Shown one piece after another: positions 35,065 to 42,087 of a stretch of 64,000 nt of DNA. The translations under genes were made by a program, and so were the position numbers. The DNA comes from Micromonospora sp. WMMD980. Lineage in GTDB: Bacteria > Actinomycetota > Actinomycetes > Mycobacteriales > Micromonosporaceae. Position 1 is the stretch's first letter. The number at the start of each line of letters is the position of its first letter. The DNA is taken from assembly GCF_029626035.1 (NCBI RefSeq), contig NZ_JARUBE010000003.1, forward strand, positions 6,138,001 through 6,202,000, written 5' to 3'. The notes under the pieces are model-generated. The model was given only the letters and a program-made list of their open reading frames with translations, was not told the DNA's origin and did no database searches.

Positions 35065-35121
35065 TGATCAAGGAGTTCGTGTCGGGCTCACCGGCCTAAG
35101 ATGACGCGAACTCCTTGATCG
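35065..35121. repeat. Palindrome of the GATCA-type between livM and the SDR gene
   Basis: Arms GATCAAGGAGTTCG (35066-35079) and CGAACTCCTTGATC (35107-35120), extendable inward by four more pairs with one G-T wobble, around a loop of about 20 bases. It lies 23 bp after livM and may terminate the operon. A related palindrome with a GATCATGAGGTTGGC arm occurs at 41965-42013, so this is probably one of a dispersed extragenic palindrome family. Confidence 0.75.
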
Positions 35122-35152
35122 ACGAGGTCGGGGAGAGACCGGGGGAGGAACG

Positions 35153-35905
35153 GTGGCGGAACAGCGGCGGCTGGCGGTGGTCAGCGGGGGCGGGACCGGG
35201 ATCGGGGCCGCCGTGGCGCGGGGCCTCGTGGCGGACGGGTTCGACGTGCTCGTCGTCGGGCGGCGGGGAGAGGTGCTGGACGCGGCGGCCCGGGACATCA
35301 CCGCCGAGAGTGGACGCGCGGACGCCGTCGTGCCGGTGGTCGCGGACCTGACCGACCCGGGGCAGGTGTCGGCGGTTGTCGACGCGGTCGGGGAGCGGAG
35401 CGTGGACGCGATCGTCAACAACGCCGGCGGCTACCTCGGCGGGCCGACCGGCACCCTCGACGAGGTGGCCGCCTGGTGGCGGGCCAACCTCGACGCCAAC
35501 GTGCTCACCGCGGTCCTGCTCACCGAGGCGCTGCTGCCCGCCCTGCGCCGCCCCGGCGGGCGGGTGGTCCTGCTCAGCTCCATCGCCGCCCAGCGCGGCG
35601 GGGGCGGGCCCTACTCGGCGGCCAAGGCGGCGCTGCACGGCTGGGCGTACGACCTGGCCGCGCAGCTCGGCCCGGACCGGATCACGGTCAACGTGGTCAG
35701 CCCCGGGTACGTGGCCGAGACCGAGTTCTTCGGCGACCGGATGACGCCGGAGGGGCACGCGAAGCGGGTGGCGGCCACCCTGGTCGGCCGGGCCGGGGTG
35801 CCGGACGACATCGCCGCCGCGGTGCGCTACCTGGTCGGCCCGTCCGCCGGCTACGTCACCGGTCAGGTCCTCGGCGTCAACGGCGGCTCCGTCCTCGGTC
35901 GGTGA
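35153..35905 (+). CDS. Short-chain dehydrogenase/reductase (SDR)
   Basis: 250 residues of the classical SDR fold: nucleotide loop SGGGTGIGAAVA, NNAGG at about 86, catalytic Ser in LLSSIAA and the YSAAK pair (Tyr-x3-Lys), then SPGYVAETEFF and the late GQVLGVNGG. The Arg after the first strand region (VVGRRGEVL) favours NADP(H). Substrate unknown. GTG 35153 follows GGGGGAGGAACG. Monocistronic as far as can be seen. Confidence 0.88.
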   Translation: MAEQRRLAVVSGGGTGIGAAVARGLVADGFDVLVVGRRGEVLDAAARDITAESGRADAVVPVVADLTDPGQVSAVVDAVGERSVDAIVNNAGGYLGGPTGTLDEVAAWWRANLDANVLTAVLLTEALLPALRRPGGRVVLLSSIAAQRGGGGPYSAAKAALHGWAYDLAAQLGPDRITVNVVSPGYVAETEFFGDRMTPEGHAKRVAATLVGRAGVPDDIAAAVRYLVGPSAGYVTGQVLGVNGGSVLGR

Positions 35906-36161
35906 CGCGACGGGCGGCGGCCCTCCGTGTGGCCGCCGCCCGTCGAAGCGCGTCGCGGGTCAGCCGTTGAGCATCTCGTACGCCGAGGACGGCGCGTTCT
36001 GCACGTCCTCACCGGCGGGCGCGTGGCCCGTACACCTCGATGGAGGAGCTGGTGGCGCGGTGCATGCTGCCGCCGGCGGTGAACGACCGGCTGCGGGATC
36101 TGCTGCTCTTCCTGCCGCCCGAGCCCTCGGCCGCCCCCACCTCCCCTGGTAGACATGCCTG
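35906..36161. other. Gap before the RecQ-like gene, no clear gene
   Basis: Short frames exist on both strands, for example a minus-strand ending GEDVQNAPSSAYEMLNG at about 35961 and a plus-strand MEELVARCMLPPAVNDRLRD from 36041, each looking like the end or middle of a real protein but lacking proper starts or length. They may be gene remnants. Nothing else was recognised. Confidence 0.35.
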
Positions 36162-38279
36162 ATGAACCAGGATCGGACGGCCGTGCGGGAACGCGCCGAG
36201 GCGGTGCTGCGTCGGCTGGCGGGTGACCACGCCCGGCTGCGCGAGGACCAGTGGCGGGCCATCGAGGCGCTCGTCGTCGACCGGCGGCGGGTGCTCTGCG
36301 TGCAGCGCACCGGCTGGGGCAAGTCGGCCGTCTACTTCGTGGCCACCGCGCTGCTGCGCGAGCACGGTGAGCACGGTCCCACCGTGATCGTCTCGCCGTT
36401 GCTGGCGTTGATGCGCAACCAGGTCGACTCCGCCGCCCGGGCCGGCATCCGGGCCCGCACCATCAACTCGGCCAACCTCGACGAGTGGGACGAGATCACC
36501 GCCGAGATCACCGCCGGGGCCGTCGACGTGCTGCTGATCAGCCCGGAGCGCCTCAACAACCCGGACTTCCGCGACGGCGTGCTGCCGAAGCTCGCCGCCA
36601 CCACCGGGCTGCTGGTGGTGGACGAGGCGCACTGCGTCTCCGACTGGGGGCACGACTTCCGCCCCGACTACCGGCGGCTGCGAACGTTCCTGGCCAACCT
36701 GCCCGAGCGCACGCCGGTGCTGGCCACCACCGCGACCGCCAACGCCCGGGTCACCCGCGACGTGGCGGAGCAGCTGGGCGACGCCCTGGTGCTGCGCGGC
36801 ACGCTGGACCGGGAGTCGCTCCGGCTCGGCGTCCTCGACCTGCCCAGCCCGGCGCACCGCCTGGCCTGGCTGGCCGACCACCTGGACCGGCTGCCCGTCT
36901 CCGGCATCGTCTACACGCTGACCGTGGCCGCGGCCACCGAGACGACCGAGTTCCTCCGGGCCCGCGGCTGGTCGGTGGCGGCCTACACCGGGCAGGCCGA
37001 GGACGCCGACCGCCGCGCCGCCGAGCAGGACCTGCTGGACAACAAGATCAAGGCGCTGGTGGCGACCAGCGCGCTCGGCATGGGCTTCGACAAGCCCGAC
37101 CTCGGCTTCGTGGTGCACCTCGGCGCGCCGCCCTCGCCGATCGCCTACTACCAGCAGGTCGGTCGCGCCGGTCGCGCCGTCGACCAGGCCGAGGTGCTGC
37201 TCCTGCCCGGCGTCGAGGACGCCGCGATCTGGCGCTACTTCGCCTCGCTGGCCTTCCCGCCCGAGGAGCAGGTCCGCGCCGTGCTCGCCGCGCTGGACAC
37301 CTCCCGGCCGATCTCCACCCAGGCGCTCGAACCGGTCGTCGACCTGCGCCGGGCCCGCCTGGAGCTGATGCTCAAGGTGCTGGACGTGGACGGCGCGGTC
37401 CGCCGGGTGCGCGGCGGCTGGCTCGCCACCGGCGAGCCCTGGGTCTACGACGAGGCCCGCCTGCGGCGCGTCGCCGACGCGCGCGCCGCCGAGCAGCGGG
37501 CCATGCGCGAGTACGCGGCCACCTCCGGCTGCCGGATGCGCTATCTGCGGGAAGGGCTCGACGACGCCGGGGCCCAGGACTGCGGCCGGTGCGACAACTG
37601 CGCCGGCCCGCTGTTCGACGCGGCGGTGTCCGCCGAGGCGCTCACCGTCGCGCAGACCTTCCTCGGTCGCCCCGGCGTCCAGATCGCGCCGAAGAAGCTC
37701 TGGCCGACCGGGTTGGACGCGGTGGGCGTACCCCTGAAGGGCCGGATCGCGCCGGCGGAGCAGGCGCTGCCCGGGCGGGCCGTGGGCCGGCTGTCCGACC
37801 TGGGGTGGGGCGGGCGGCTGCGGGGCCTGGTCGGGCCGGAGGCGCCGGACGGTCCGGTGCCCGACGACGTGGCCGCGGCCGTGGTCGAGGTGCTGAAGGC
37901 GTGGGCGCACGGCGACGACCCCTGGCCGCGTCGCCCGGCCGGGGTGGTCGGGGTCGGCTCCCGGACCCGGCCGCAGCTGGTCGGTTCGCTGGCCGAGCGG
38001 ATCGCCGCGGTCGGCCGGCTGCCGTTGCTCGGCGTGGTCGTCCCGACCGGCCCGGCCGGCTCCGGCGGTCCGCGCGGCAACAGCGCCCAGCGGGTACGCG
38101 CGCTGCACGACGCCTTCCGCCTGCCGGACGAGCTGACCGACGCGCTGCCCGGCCTGGACGGGCCGGTGCTGCTCGTCGACGACCTGGTCGACTCGGGCTG
38201 GACGATGGGCATGGTGGCGCGCCTGCTGCGCCGCGCCGGCGCGCCGGACGTGCTGCCGCTCGCGCTCGCCACGGTGTAA
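36162..38279 (+). CDS. RecQ-like DNA helicase with C-terminal phosphoribosyltransferase-like domain
   Basis: 705 residues. Helicase core: QRTGWGKSAVYF (motif I), VIVSPLLALMRNQV (Ia), LLVVDEAHCVSDWGHDFRPD (II plus aromatic loop), LATTATAN (III), ATSALGMGFDKPDLGFVVH (V) and YYQQVGRAGR (VI). A zinc-binding cluster follows (SGCRMRYL to DCGRCDNC). The last 150 residues differ from RecQ: they hold a phosphoribosyltransferase-type PRPP loop, LLVDDLVDSGWTMGMVARLL. HRDC is missing. Such helicase-PRT fusions are found in actinobacteria; the purpose of the PRT domain is unknown. ATG 36162. Confidence 0.88.
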   Translation: MNQDRTAVRERAEAVLRRLAGDHARLREDQWRAIEALVVDRRRVLCVQRTGWGKSAVYFVATALLREHGEHGPTVIVSPLLALMRNQVDSAARAGIRARTINSANLDEWDEITAEITAGAVDVLLISPERLNNPDFRDGVLPKLAATTGLLVVDEAHCVSDWGHDFRPDYRRLRTFLANLPERTPVLATTATANARVTRDVAEQLGDALVLRGTLDRESLRLGVLDLPSPAHRLAWLADHLDRLPVSGIVYTLTVAAATETTEFLRARGWSVAAYTGQAEDADRRAAEQDLLDNKIKALVATSALGMGFDKPDLGFVVHLGAPPSPIAYYQQVGRAGRAVDQAEVLLLPGVEDAAIWRYFASLAFPPEEQVRAVLAALDTSRPISTQALEPVVDLRRARLELMLKVLDVDGAVRRVRGGWLATGEPWVYDEARLRRVADARAAEQRAMREYAATSGCRMRYLREGLDDAGAQDCGRCDNCAGPLFDAAVSAEALTVAQTFLGRPGVQIAPKKLWPTGLDAVGVPLKGRIAPAEQALPGRAVGRLSDLGWGGRLRGLVGPEAPDGPVPDDVAAAVVEVLKAWAHGDDPWPRRPAGVVGVGSRTRPQLVGSLAERIAAVGRLPLLGVVVPTGPAGSGGPRGNSAQRVRALHDAFRLPDELTDALPGLDGPVLLVDDLVDSGWTMGMVARLLRRAGAPDVLPLALATV

Positions 38280-38280
38280 G

Positions 38281-38324
38281 GCGGGGCCCCCTTTTAACGC
38301 TTTCGGTAGAGGAAGGGGCCCCGC
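38281..38324 (+). terminator. GC-rich hairpin element after the helicase gene
   Basis: Arms GCGGGGCCCC (38281-38290) and GGGGCCCCGC (38315-38324) flank TTTTAACGCTTTCGGTAGAG. It starts one base after the helicase stop. The core GGGGCCCCC-TTAACGC-TTC is shared with the element between proB and proA (55257-55304), so it belongs to a repeated hairpin family used as terminator-like sequence. Confidence 0.75.
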
Positions 38325-38406
38325 TTGACACCCGGCGGGTGCGAGCGGCGCCACCGTCCGCGCGGGCGTCGTCGGCCGGCGACCCGGCCGGCGGTACCGT
38401 GGGGCC

Positions 38407-38637
38407 ATGACCGAGCAGCGACCCGTCGTCCAGACGTACACCGTGACCGGGATGACCTGCGAACACTGCGTCCGTGCGGTGACCGAGGAGCTGTCCGCGC
38501 TGCCGGGCGTCGACGAGGTCCGGATCGACCTGGCCGGGGGCACGGCCACGGTCACCAGCGCGGCCCCGCTGCCGGTGGAGTCCGTCCGCGCCGCCGTCGA
38601 CGAGGCGGGCTACGAACTGGCCGGCGGCGTTGCCTGA
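38407..38637 (+). CDS. Heavy-metal-associated (HMA) domain protein, CopZ-like
   Basis: A 76-residue ferredoxin-fold metal chaperone: YTVTGMTCEHCVRAVTEEL carries the MTCxxC copper-binding motif (MTCEHC), then LPGVDEVRIDLAGGTATV and ESVRAAVDEAGYEL. It would carry Cu(I) or a similar soft metal in the cytosol. No P-type ATPase or copper repressor is adjacent; instead the next gene overlaps it by 8 bp and encodes a His-rich membrane protein, hinting at a metal-linked pair. Confidence 0.92.
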   Translation: MTEQRPVVQTYTVTGMTCEHCVRAVTEELSALPGVDEVRIDLAGGTATVTSAAPLPVESVRAAVDEAGYELAGGVA

Positions 38638-39691
38638 GTCCACCGCCTCCGCGGTCGACGGTCCGGCGACCGTCGACCGCGCCCGGCCGGACGGTCCCGT
38701 GCCGGAGGCCGGTGGCGCGGCGGCCGGCTCGACCGGCCGCGCGGTCGGTCCCGCCGCCACGGGCCCGGTCGCGGTGGACCGCGAGACGCTGCGGCTGGCC
38801 CTGGTGGTCGGCGGCCTGGTGCTGGCCGTGCTGCTCGGCTTCGGGCTGGGCCGGCTGAACCCGCCCGCCAACCCGGCCGGGGCCGCGCCGCCCGACGCGA
38901 CCTCCGCCGCCGGTGACCACTCCCACGCGCCGGGGACCGGCGCGCACTCCCACGACGGTGCCACGGTCACCCAGGGCGGTGGCGACGGCGCGACCGGCTT
39001 GTCGATCAGTTCGGCCGGCTACACGCTCGTCCCGTCCGGTCCGGCGCTGACCGCCGGCCGCGCCGGCGAGCTGCGGTTCCAGATCCGCGACGACGCCCGC
39101 CGGGCGGTCACCCGGTTCGCCGTCGTGCACGACAAGCCGATGCACGTGATCGTGGTGCGCCGCGACCTCACCGGCTACCGGCACCTGCACCCCACGATGT
39201 CCGCCGACGGGACCTGGTCGGTGCCGTTGCCGCCGTCCGCCCCGGGCGCCTGGCGGATGTACGCGGACTTCACCGCGGTCGCCGACGACGGCCGCCAGGT
39301 CGCCACCGTGCTCGGCGCCGACCTTTCGGTGCCCGGCGGGTACGCGCCCCGCCCGCTGCCCGCCCCGGCCACGTCGGCCACTGTCGACGGGTTCACCGCC
39401 GCCTACACCGGCACGCCCGAGGTGGGCCGCTCGGCGCCGCTGCGGTTCCGGGTGACCGGCGCCGGTGGCGCCGCCGCGCCGCTGGAGCCCTACCTGGGCG
39501 CGTACGGGCACCTGGTCGCGCTGCGCGAGGGTGACCTCGGCTACCTGCACGTGCACCCGGAGCCGGTGCGCGACGGCGACGCGGTGACGTTCTGGTTGAC
39601 CGCGCCCGGGCCGGGCCGCTACCGGATGTTCCTGGACTTCCAGGTCGGCGGCGTGGTGCGGACCGCCGCGTTCACCCTCACGGTCGCCTGA
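38630..39691 (+). CDS. Single-pass membrane protein with His-rich segment, possibly metal-related
   Basis: 353 residues from TTG 38630, eight bases inside the HMA gene, so the two are coupled. A Pro/Ala-rich cytosolic start is followed by one membrane helix (LALVVGGLVLAVLLGFGLG, about 47-66), a His-rich stretch (GDHSHAPGTGAHSHDG) and two beta-sandwich-like repeats with HDKPMHVIVVRRDL, YRHLHPTMSADGTW and GYLHVHPEPVRDGDAV. The HLHP/HVHP motifs recur in both halves and could bind copper. I recognise it as a family found next to HMA proteins in actinobacteria, without a known activity. Confidence 0.7.
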   Translation: MPESTASAVDGPATVDRARPDGPVPEAGGAAAGSTGRAVGPAATGPVAVDRETLRLALVVGGLVLAVLLGFGLGRLNPPANPAGAAPPDATSAAGDHSHAPGTGAHSHDGATVTQGGGDGATGLSISSAGYTLVPSGPALTAGRAGELRFQIRDDARRAVTRFAVVHDKPMHVIVVRRDLTGYRHLHPTMSADGTWSVPLPPSAPGAWRMYADFTAVADDGRQVATVLGADLSVPGGYAPRPLPAPATSATVDGFTAAYTGTPEVGRSAPLRFRVTGAGGAAAPLEPYLGAYGHLVALREGDLGYLHVHPEPVRDGDAVTFWLTAPGPGRYRMFLDFQVGGVVRTAAFTLTVA

Positions 39692-39710
39692 CCCGGGAAG
39701 GGGAGGCCGA

Positions 39711-40130
39711 TCAGCCGGCCCGGCGGACCGGGCGGCGGGCCAGGTAGCGGAGCAGGTCGCGGATGTGGTGCTTCTCCTCGGCGGGGACGTTCGGGTCGGC
39801 CAGCCGGTCCAGGATCACTCGCACGTCGGCCTCGACCGGGCCGTCCTCGGCGCCTCGGCGACGGGGCACCGAACCGGCGTCGGGCAGGCCCAGCGCGCGG
39901 AACGCGGCGGCCACCGGCAGGTCGAGGGCGGCGCAGAAGCCGCGCACCTTGGCCAGCTCGGGATAGTCCTGCCAGTCGCCGGCGAGCCAGCGGAACACGG
40001 TGGAGCGGCCGACGCCGGTGTGGGTCGCGAGGTCGGTCACCGTCCAGCCGCGCTCCTCACGCGCATCGTCGATCGCCCGTCGCACGAAACGTGCGAAGGC
40101 CATCTGCGGCGAAACCTCGGTGGAGCCCAT
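39711..40130 (-). CDS. XRE-type HTH regulator
   Basis: 139 residues from ATG 40130 (GGAGGG precedes it): an N-terminal helix-turn-helix, FARFVRRAIDDAREERGWTV, TDLATHTGVGRSTVFRWLAG, then FCAALDLPVAAAFRALGLPD and a C-terminal helical part with HHIRDLLRYLARRP. It resembles Xre/Cro repressors of actinobacterial genomes. A longer frame to 40700 is Arg/Ser-rich and not coherent. Target genes unknown; the small membrane protein at 40339 is divergent. Confidence 0.82.
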   Translation of the reverse strand: MGSTEVSPQMAFARFVRRAIDDAREERGWTVTDLATHTGVGRSTVFRWLAGDWQDYPELAKVRGFCAALDLPVAAAFRALGLPDAGSVPRRRGAEDGPVEADVRVILDRLADPNVPAEEKHHIRDLLRYLARRPVRRAG

Positions 40131-40338
40131 CCCTCCGAAATCGTCTCCCTCCGGAATCGGCCCTTTCCGCCGGTGCACCCGGCTCTGCGCCCCGAGCCTA
40201 GTACGACCGCGCGACAAAACAACTGACTGATCGGTCGGAAGGTCCCGTGGGTGGGACCGACGCAGCGTGAACACTTGCGGACTGTCAACTAGGCTGGACG
40301 AAACTCCCCCGGCGACGAGATCAGAGGAGTAGCGCACC

Positions 40339-40770
40339 ATGGCCGAGCCGGACCGTCCCGTCCCGCACCGCCCCGGCGCGGTGAGCCTCTTCTTCGTGGC
40401 CAAGGCCGGCGTCTTCGCGCTCGGCTTCTGGATCTGGCTGCTGGTGCTGGCGGCCCAGGGGGATCCGGCGGAGGGCCTGCATCTGGTCGCCGCGACCGGC
40501 GCGGTCTGCACCACTCTCGTCGGCGTGGTGCTGGGCGCGCGGATGGCGCTCCAGCGCAACGCCGCCGTCCGGCACGCCGAGCTGAAGCGACTGCTCGTCG
40601 ACATCTCCTGGAACGCGTTCGCCGCGGCCGGCAACTCCGACCAGCCGGCGAAGGTGGTGCCGTTCCCGAGCGTGTCGCAGGACATCGAGCGGTCCACCAA
40701 CCGGGGGCCCGGCGAGCGGGTGTCGGCCTTCGACCGGGGCGAGCGTAACCGGGGCGAGCGCCGCCGCTAG
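40339..40770 (+). CDS. Small membrane protein of unknown function
   Basis: 143 residues with two membrane helices (AKAGVFALGFWIWLLVLAAQ and VAATGAVCTTLVGVVLGARM), then a basic cytosolic helix, a KVVPFPSVSQ segment and an Arg/Glu-rich tail GERNRGERRR. ATG 40339 follows AGAGGAG (40322-40328). The gene ends four bases inside the convergent methyltransferase gene. I do not recognise the family. Confidence 0.65.
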   Translation: MAEPDRPVPHRPGAVSLFFVAKAGVFALGFWIWLLVLAAQGDPAEGLHLVAATGAVCTTLVGVVLGARMALQRNAAVRHAELKRLLVDISWNAFAAAGNSDQPAKVVPFPSVSQDIERSTNRGPGERVSAFDRGERNRGERRR

Positions 40771-41921
40771 CCCGCCGCCCGGTCCGCGAGCAGCGACTCC
40801 AGCCGGGGGGTGACACCCCACCGGTCGACCAACTCGCGATATTCGGAGCGGTTGTCGGGGGTCGGCGTGCCGGCGGTCCGCCGGGCGCGGATCAGCAGGT
40901 TGCGCGGGGTGTGCCGGGAGTCGACGAACTCCACCACCTCGGCGCGGTAGCCGTGCAGCCGGAGCAGCCCGGCCCGCAGCGCGTCGGTGAGCACGTCGGC
41001 GAAGCGCTCGCGCAGGATGCCCTGCCGGGTGAGCAGCTCGTCCGGTCCCGGCGTGGGGCGGGCCCGCAGCTGCGCGGCCAGGTCGTGGTGGCAACACGGG
41101 GCGGCGAGCACCCAGCGGGCGCCCCAGCGCACCGCCCGGGCCAGCGCCTCGTCCGTGGCCGTGTCGCAGGCGTGCAGCGCCAGCACCAGGTCCGGGGCCG
41201 GATCCACCGGCGCCTCGGCGATGGTGCCGGCCACGAAGCTGACCCGGTCGGCCCAGCCCAACCGTTCGGCCAGCTCGGTGTTGCGCTGACGCTGGTCCTC
41301 GCGGACGTCCACGCCGACGAGCGTCACATCCAGGCCGCGCCGGGTCAGGTAGCGGTGGGCGGCGAAGGTCAGGTAGGCGTTTCCGCAGCCCAGGTCCACC
41401 ACCCGGAGCGGACCGGTGAGGTCGTCGGGCAGGGTGGCGGCGAGCGCGCGCAGGAACGCGTCGACCTGGCGGCGCTTGGCGGCCGACCCGCCGATCGCGT
41501 CGAAGAGCGGGTCGCCCGGGTCGAGCAGCCAGTCCTTGGCCCGGTCGTGCCCGACCGGCTCGCCGGTCGGCCGGCTGGCCGCGGCGCGGTGCACCTGGGC
41601 CTCGCCGGACTTGGTCACCCGGAGCTGGAGCGTGGCGTCGACGGTCTCCACGTGCCAGTTGCCGAACGGCTCGGCGAGCAGCTCGTCGACGGCGGTGCCG
41701 GCCTCCGCGCCGGGGGCGACGTTGCGGGTGTGCGGCCGGGTGCCGTCCGAGGTGGCGATCTGGAGCCGCGCGCCGGCCTTGAGGGTGACCGGGCGTAGCT
41801 CCGCGCGGACCACCGCCGGCCGCCGCCCCCGCCGCCGACCGGCGGCCACGGCTCGGGTCAGGTCGGGGCCGAGCAGCAGTTGCCGTACCTCCCGCAGCGC
41901 CGCGTCCAACGGTTCCGCCAT
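40767..41921 (-). CDS. Class I SAM-dependent methyltransferase, PF13679-like
   Basis: 384 residues. The N-terminal 125 residues form a separate domain; the methyltransferase core has motif I VVDLGCGNAYLTFAAHRYL, VGVDVRE (motif II Asp), LVLALHACDTATDEAL and the unusual LAAPCCHHDLAAQLRA block. The LHACDTATDE and PCCHHD motifs mark the group of methyltransferases related to METTL25/RRNAD1-type proteins. The substrate is unknown, probably an RNA or protein. ATG at 41921. Confidence 0.82.
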   Translation of the reverse strand: MAEPLDAALREVRQLLLGPDLTRAVAAGRRRGRRPAVVRAELRPVTLKAGARLQIATSDGTRPHTRNVAPGAEAGTAVDELLAEPFGNWHVETVDATLQLRVTKSGEAQVHRAAASRPTGEPVGHDRAKDWLLDPGDPLFDAIGGSAAKRRQVDAFLRALAATLPDDLTGPLRVVDLGCGNAYLTFAAHRYLTRRGLDVTLVGVDVREDQRQRNTELAERLGWADRVSFVAGTIAEAPVDPAPDLVLALHACDTATDEALARAVRWGARWVLAAPCCHHDLAAQLRARPTPGPDELLTRQGILRERFADVLTDALRAGLLRLHGYRAEVVEFVDSRHTPRNLLIRARRTAGTPTPDNRSEYRELVDRWGVTPRLESLLADRAAG

Positions 41922-41963
41922 GGCGTACCCCTTCCTCCTCCGGCCCCCGGCCGGGCTGGTCGG

Positions 41964-42014
41964 TCATGAGGTTGGCGGCTGCGTCCGCGGCGTGTCGCGC
42001 GGCCAACCTCATGA
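41964..42014. repeat. GATCA-type extragenic palindrome
   Basis: Arms CATGAGGTTGGC (41965-41976) and GCCAACCTCATG (42002-42013), extendable by one A-T pair each side, enclose 25 bases. It lies between the methyltransferase start and the RNA helicase end. Related in form to the palindrome at 35065-35121 (GATCA, a purine/G-rich middle, GTT). Confidence 0.75.
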
Positions 42015-42041
42015 TCGACGCCGTCGGCGTCGGGCAGGGAG

Positions 42042-42072
42042 CGGCCCCCGGAGCTGGTGGGTCCGGGGGCCG
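42042..42072 (-). terminator. Hairpin terminator of the DEAD-box helicase gene
   Basis: Perfect 11-bp inverted repeat, CGGCCCCCGGA (42042-42052) and TCCGGGGGCCG (42062-42072), nine-base loop. It lies 16 bp after the helicase stop (minus strand). Confidence 0.75.
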
Positions 42073-42087
42073 TGTGTGCGTGTCCGG

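Noticed and set aside
35967..36152. A 61-codon ORF before the helicase
   Set aside because: No site and no family; overlaps remnants on the other strand.
36009..38555. An 848-residue minus-strand frame
   Set aside because: Shadow of the RecQ-like helicase gene, which has full motifs.
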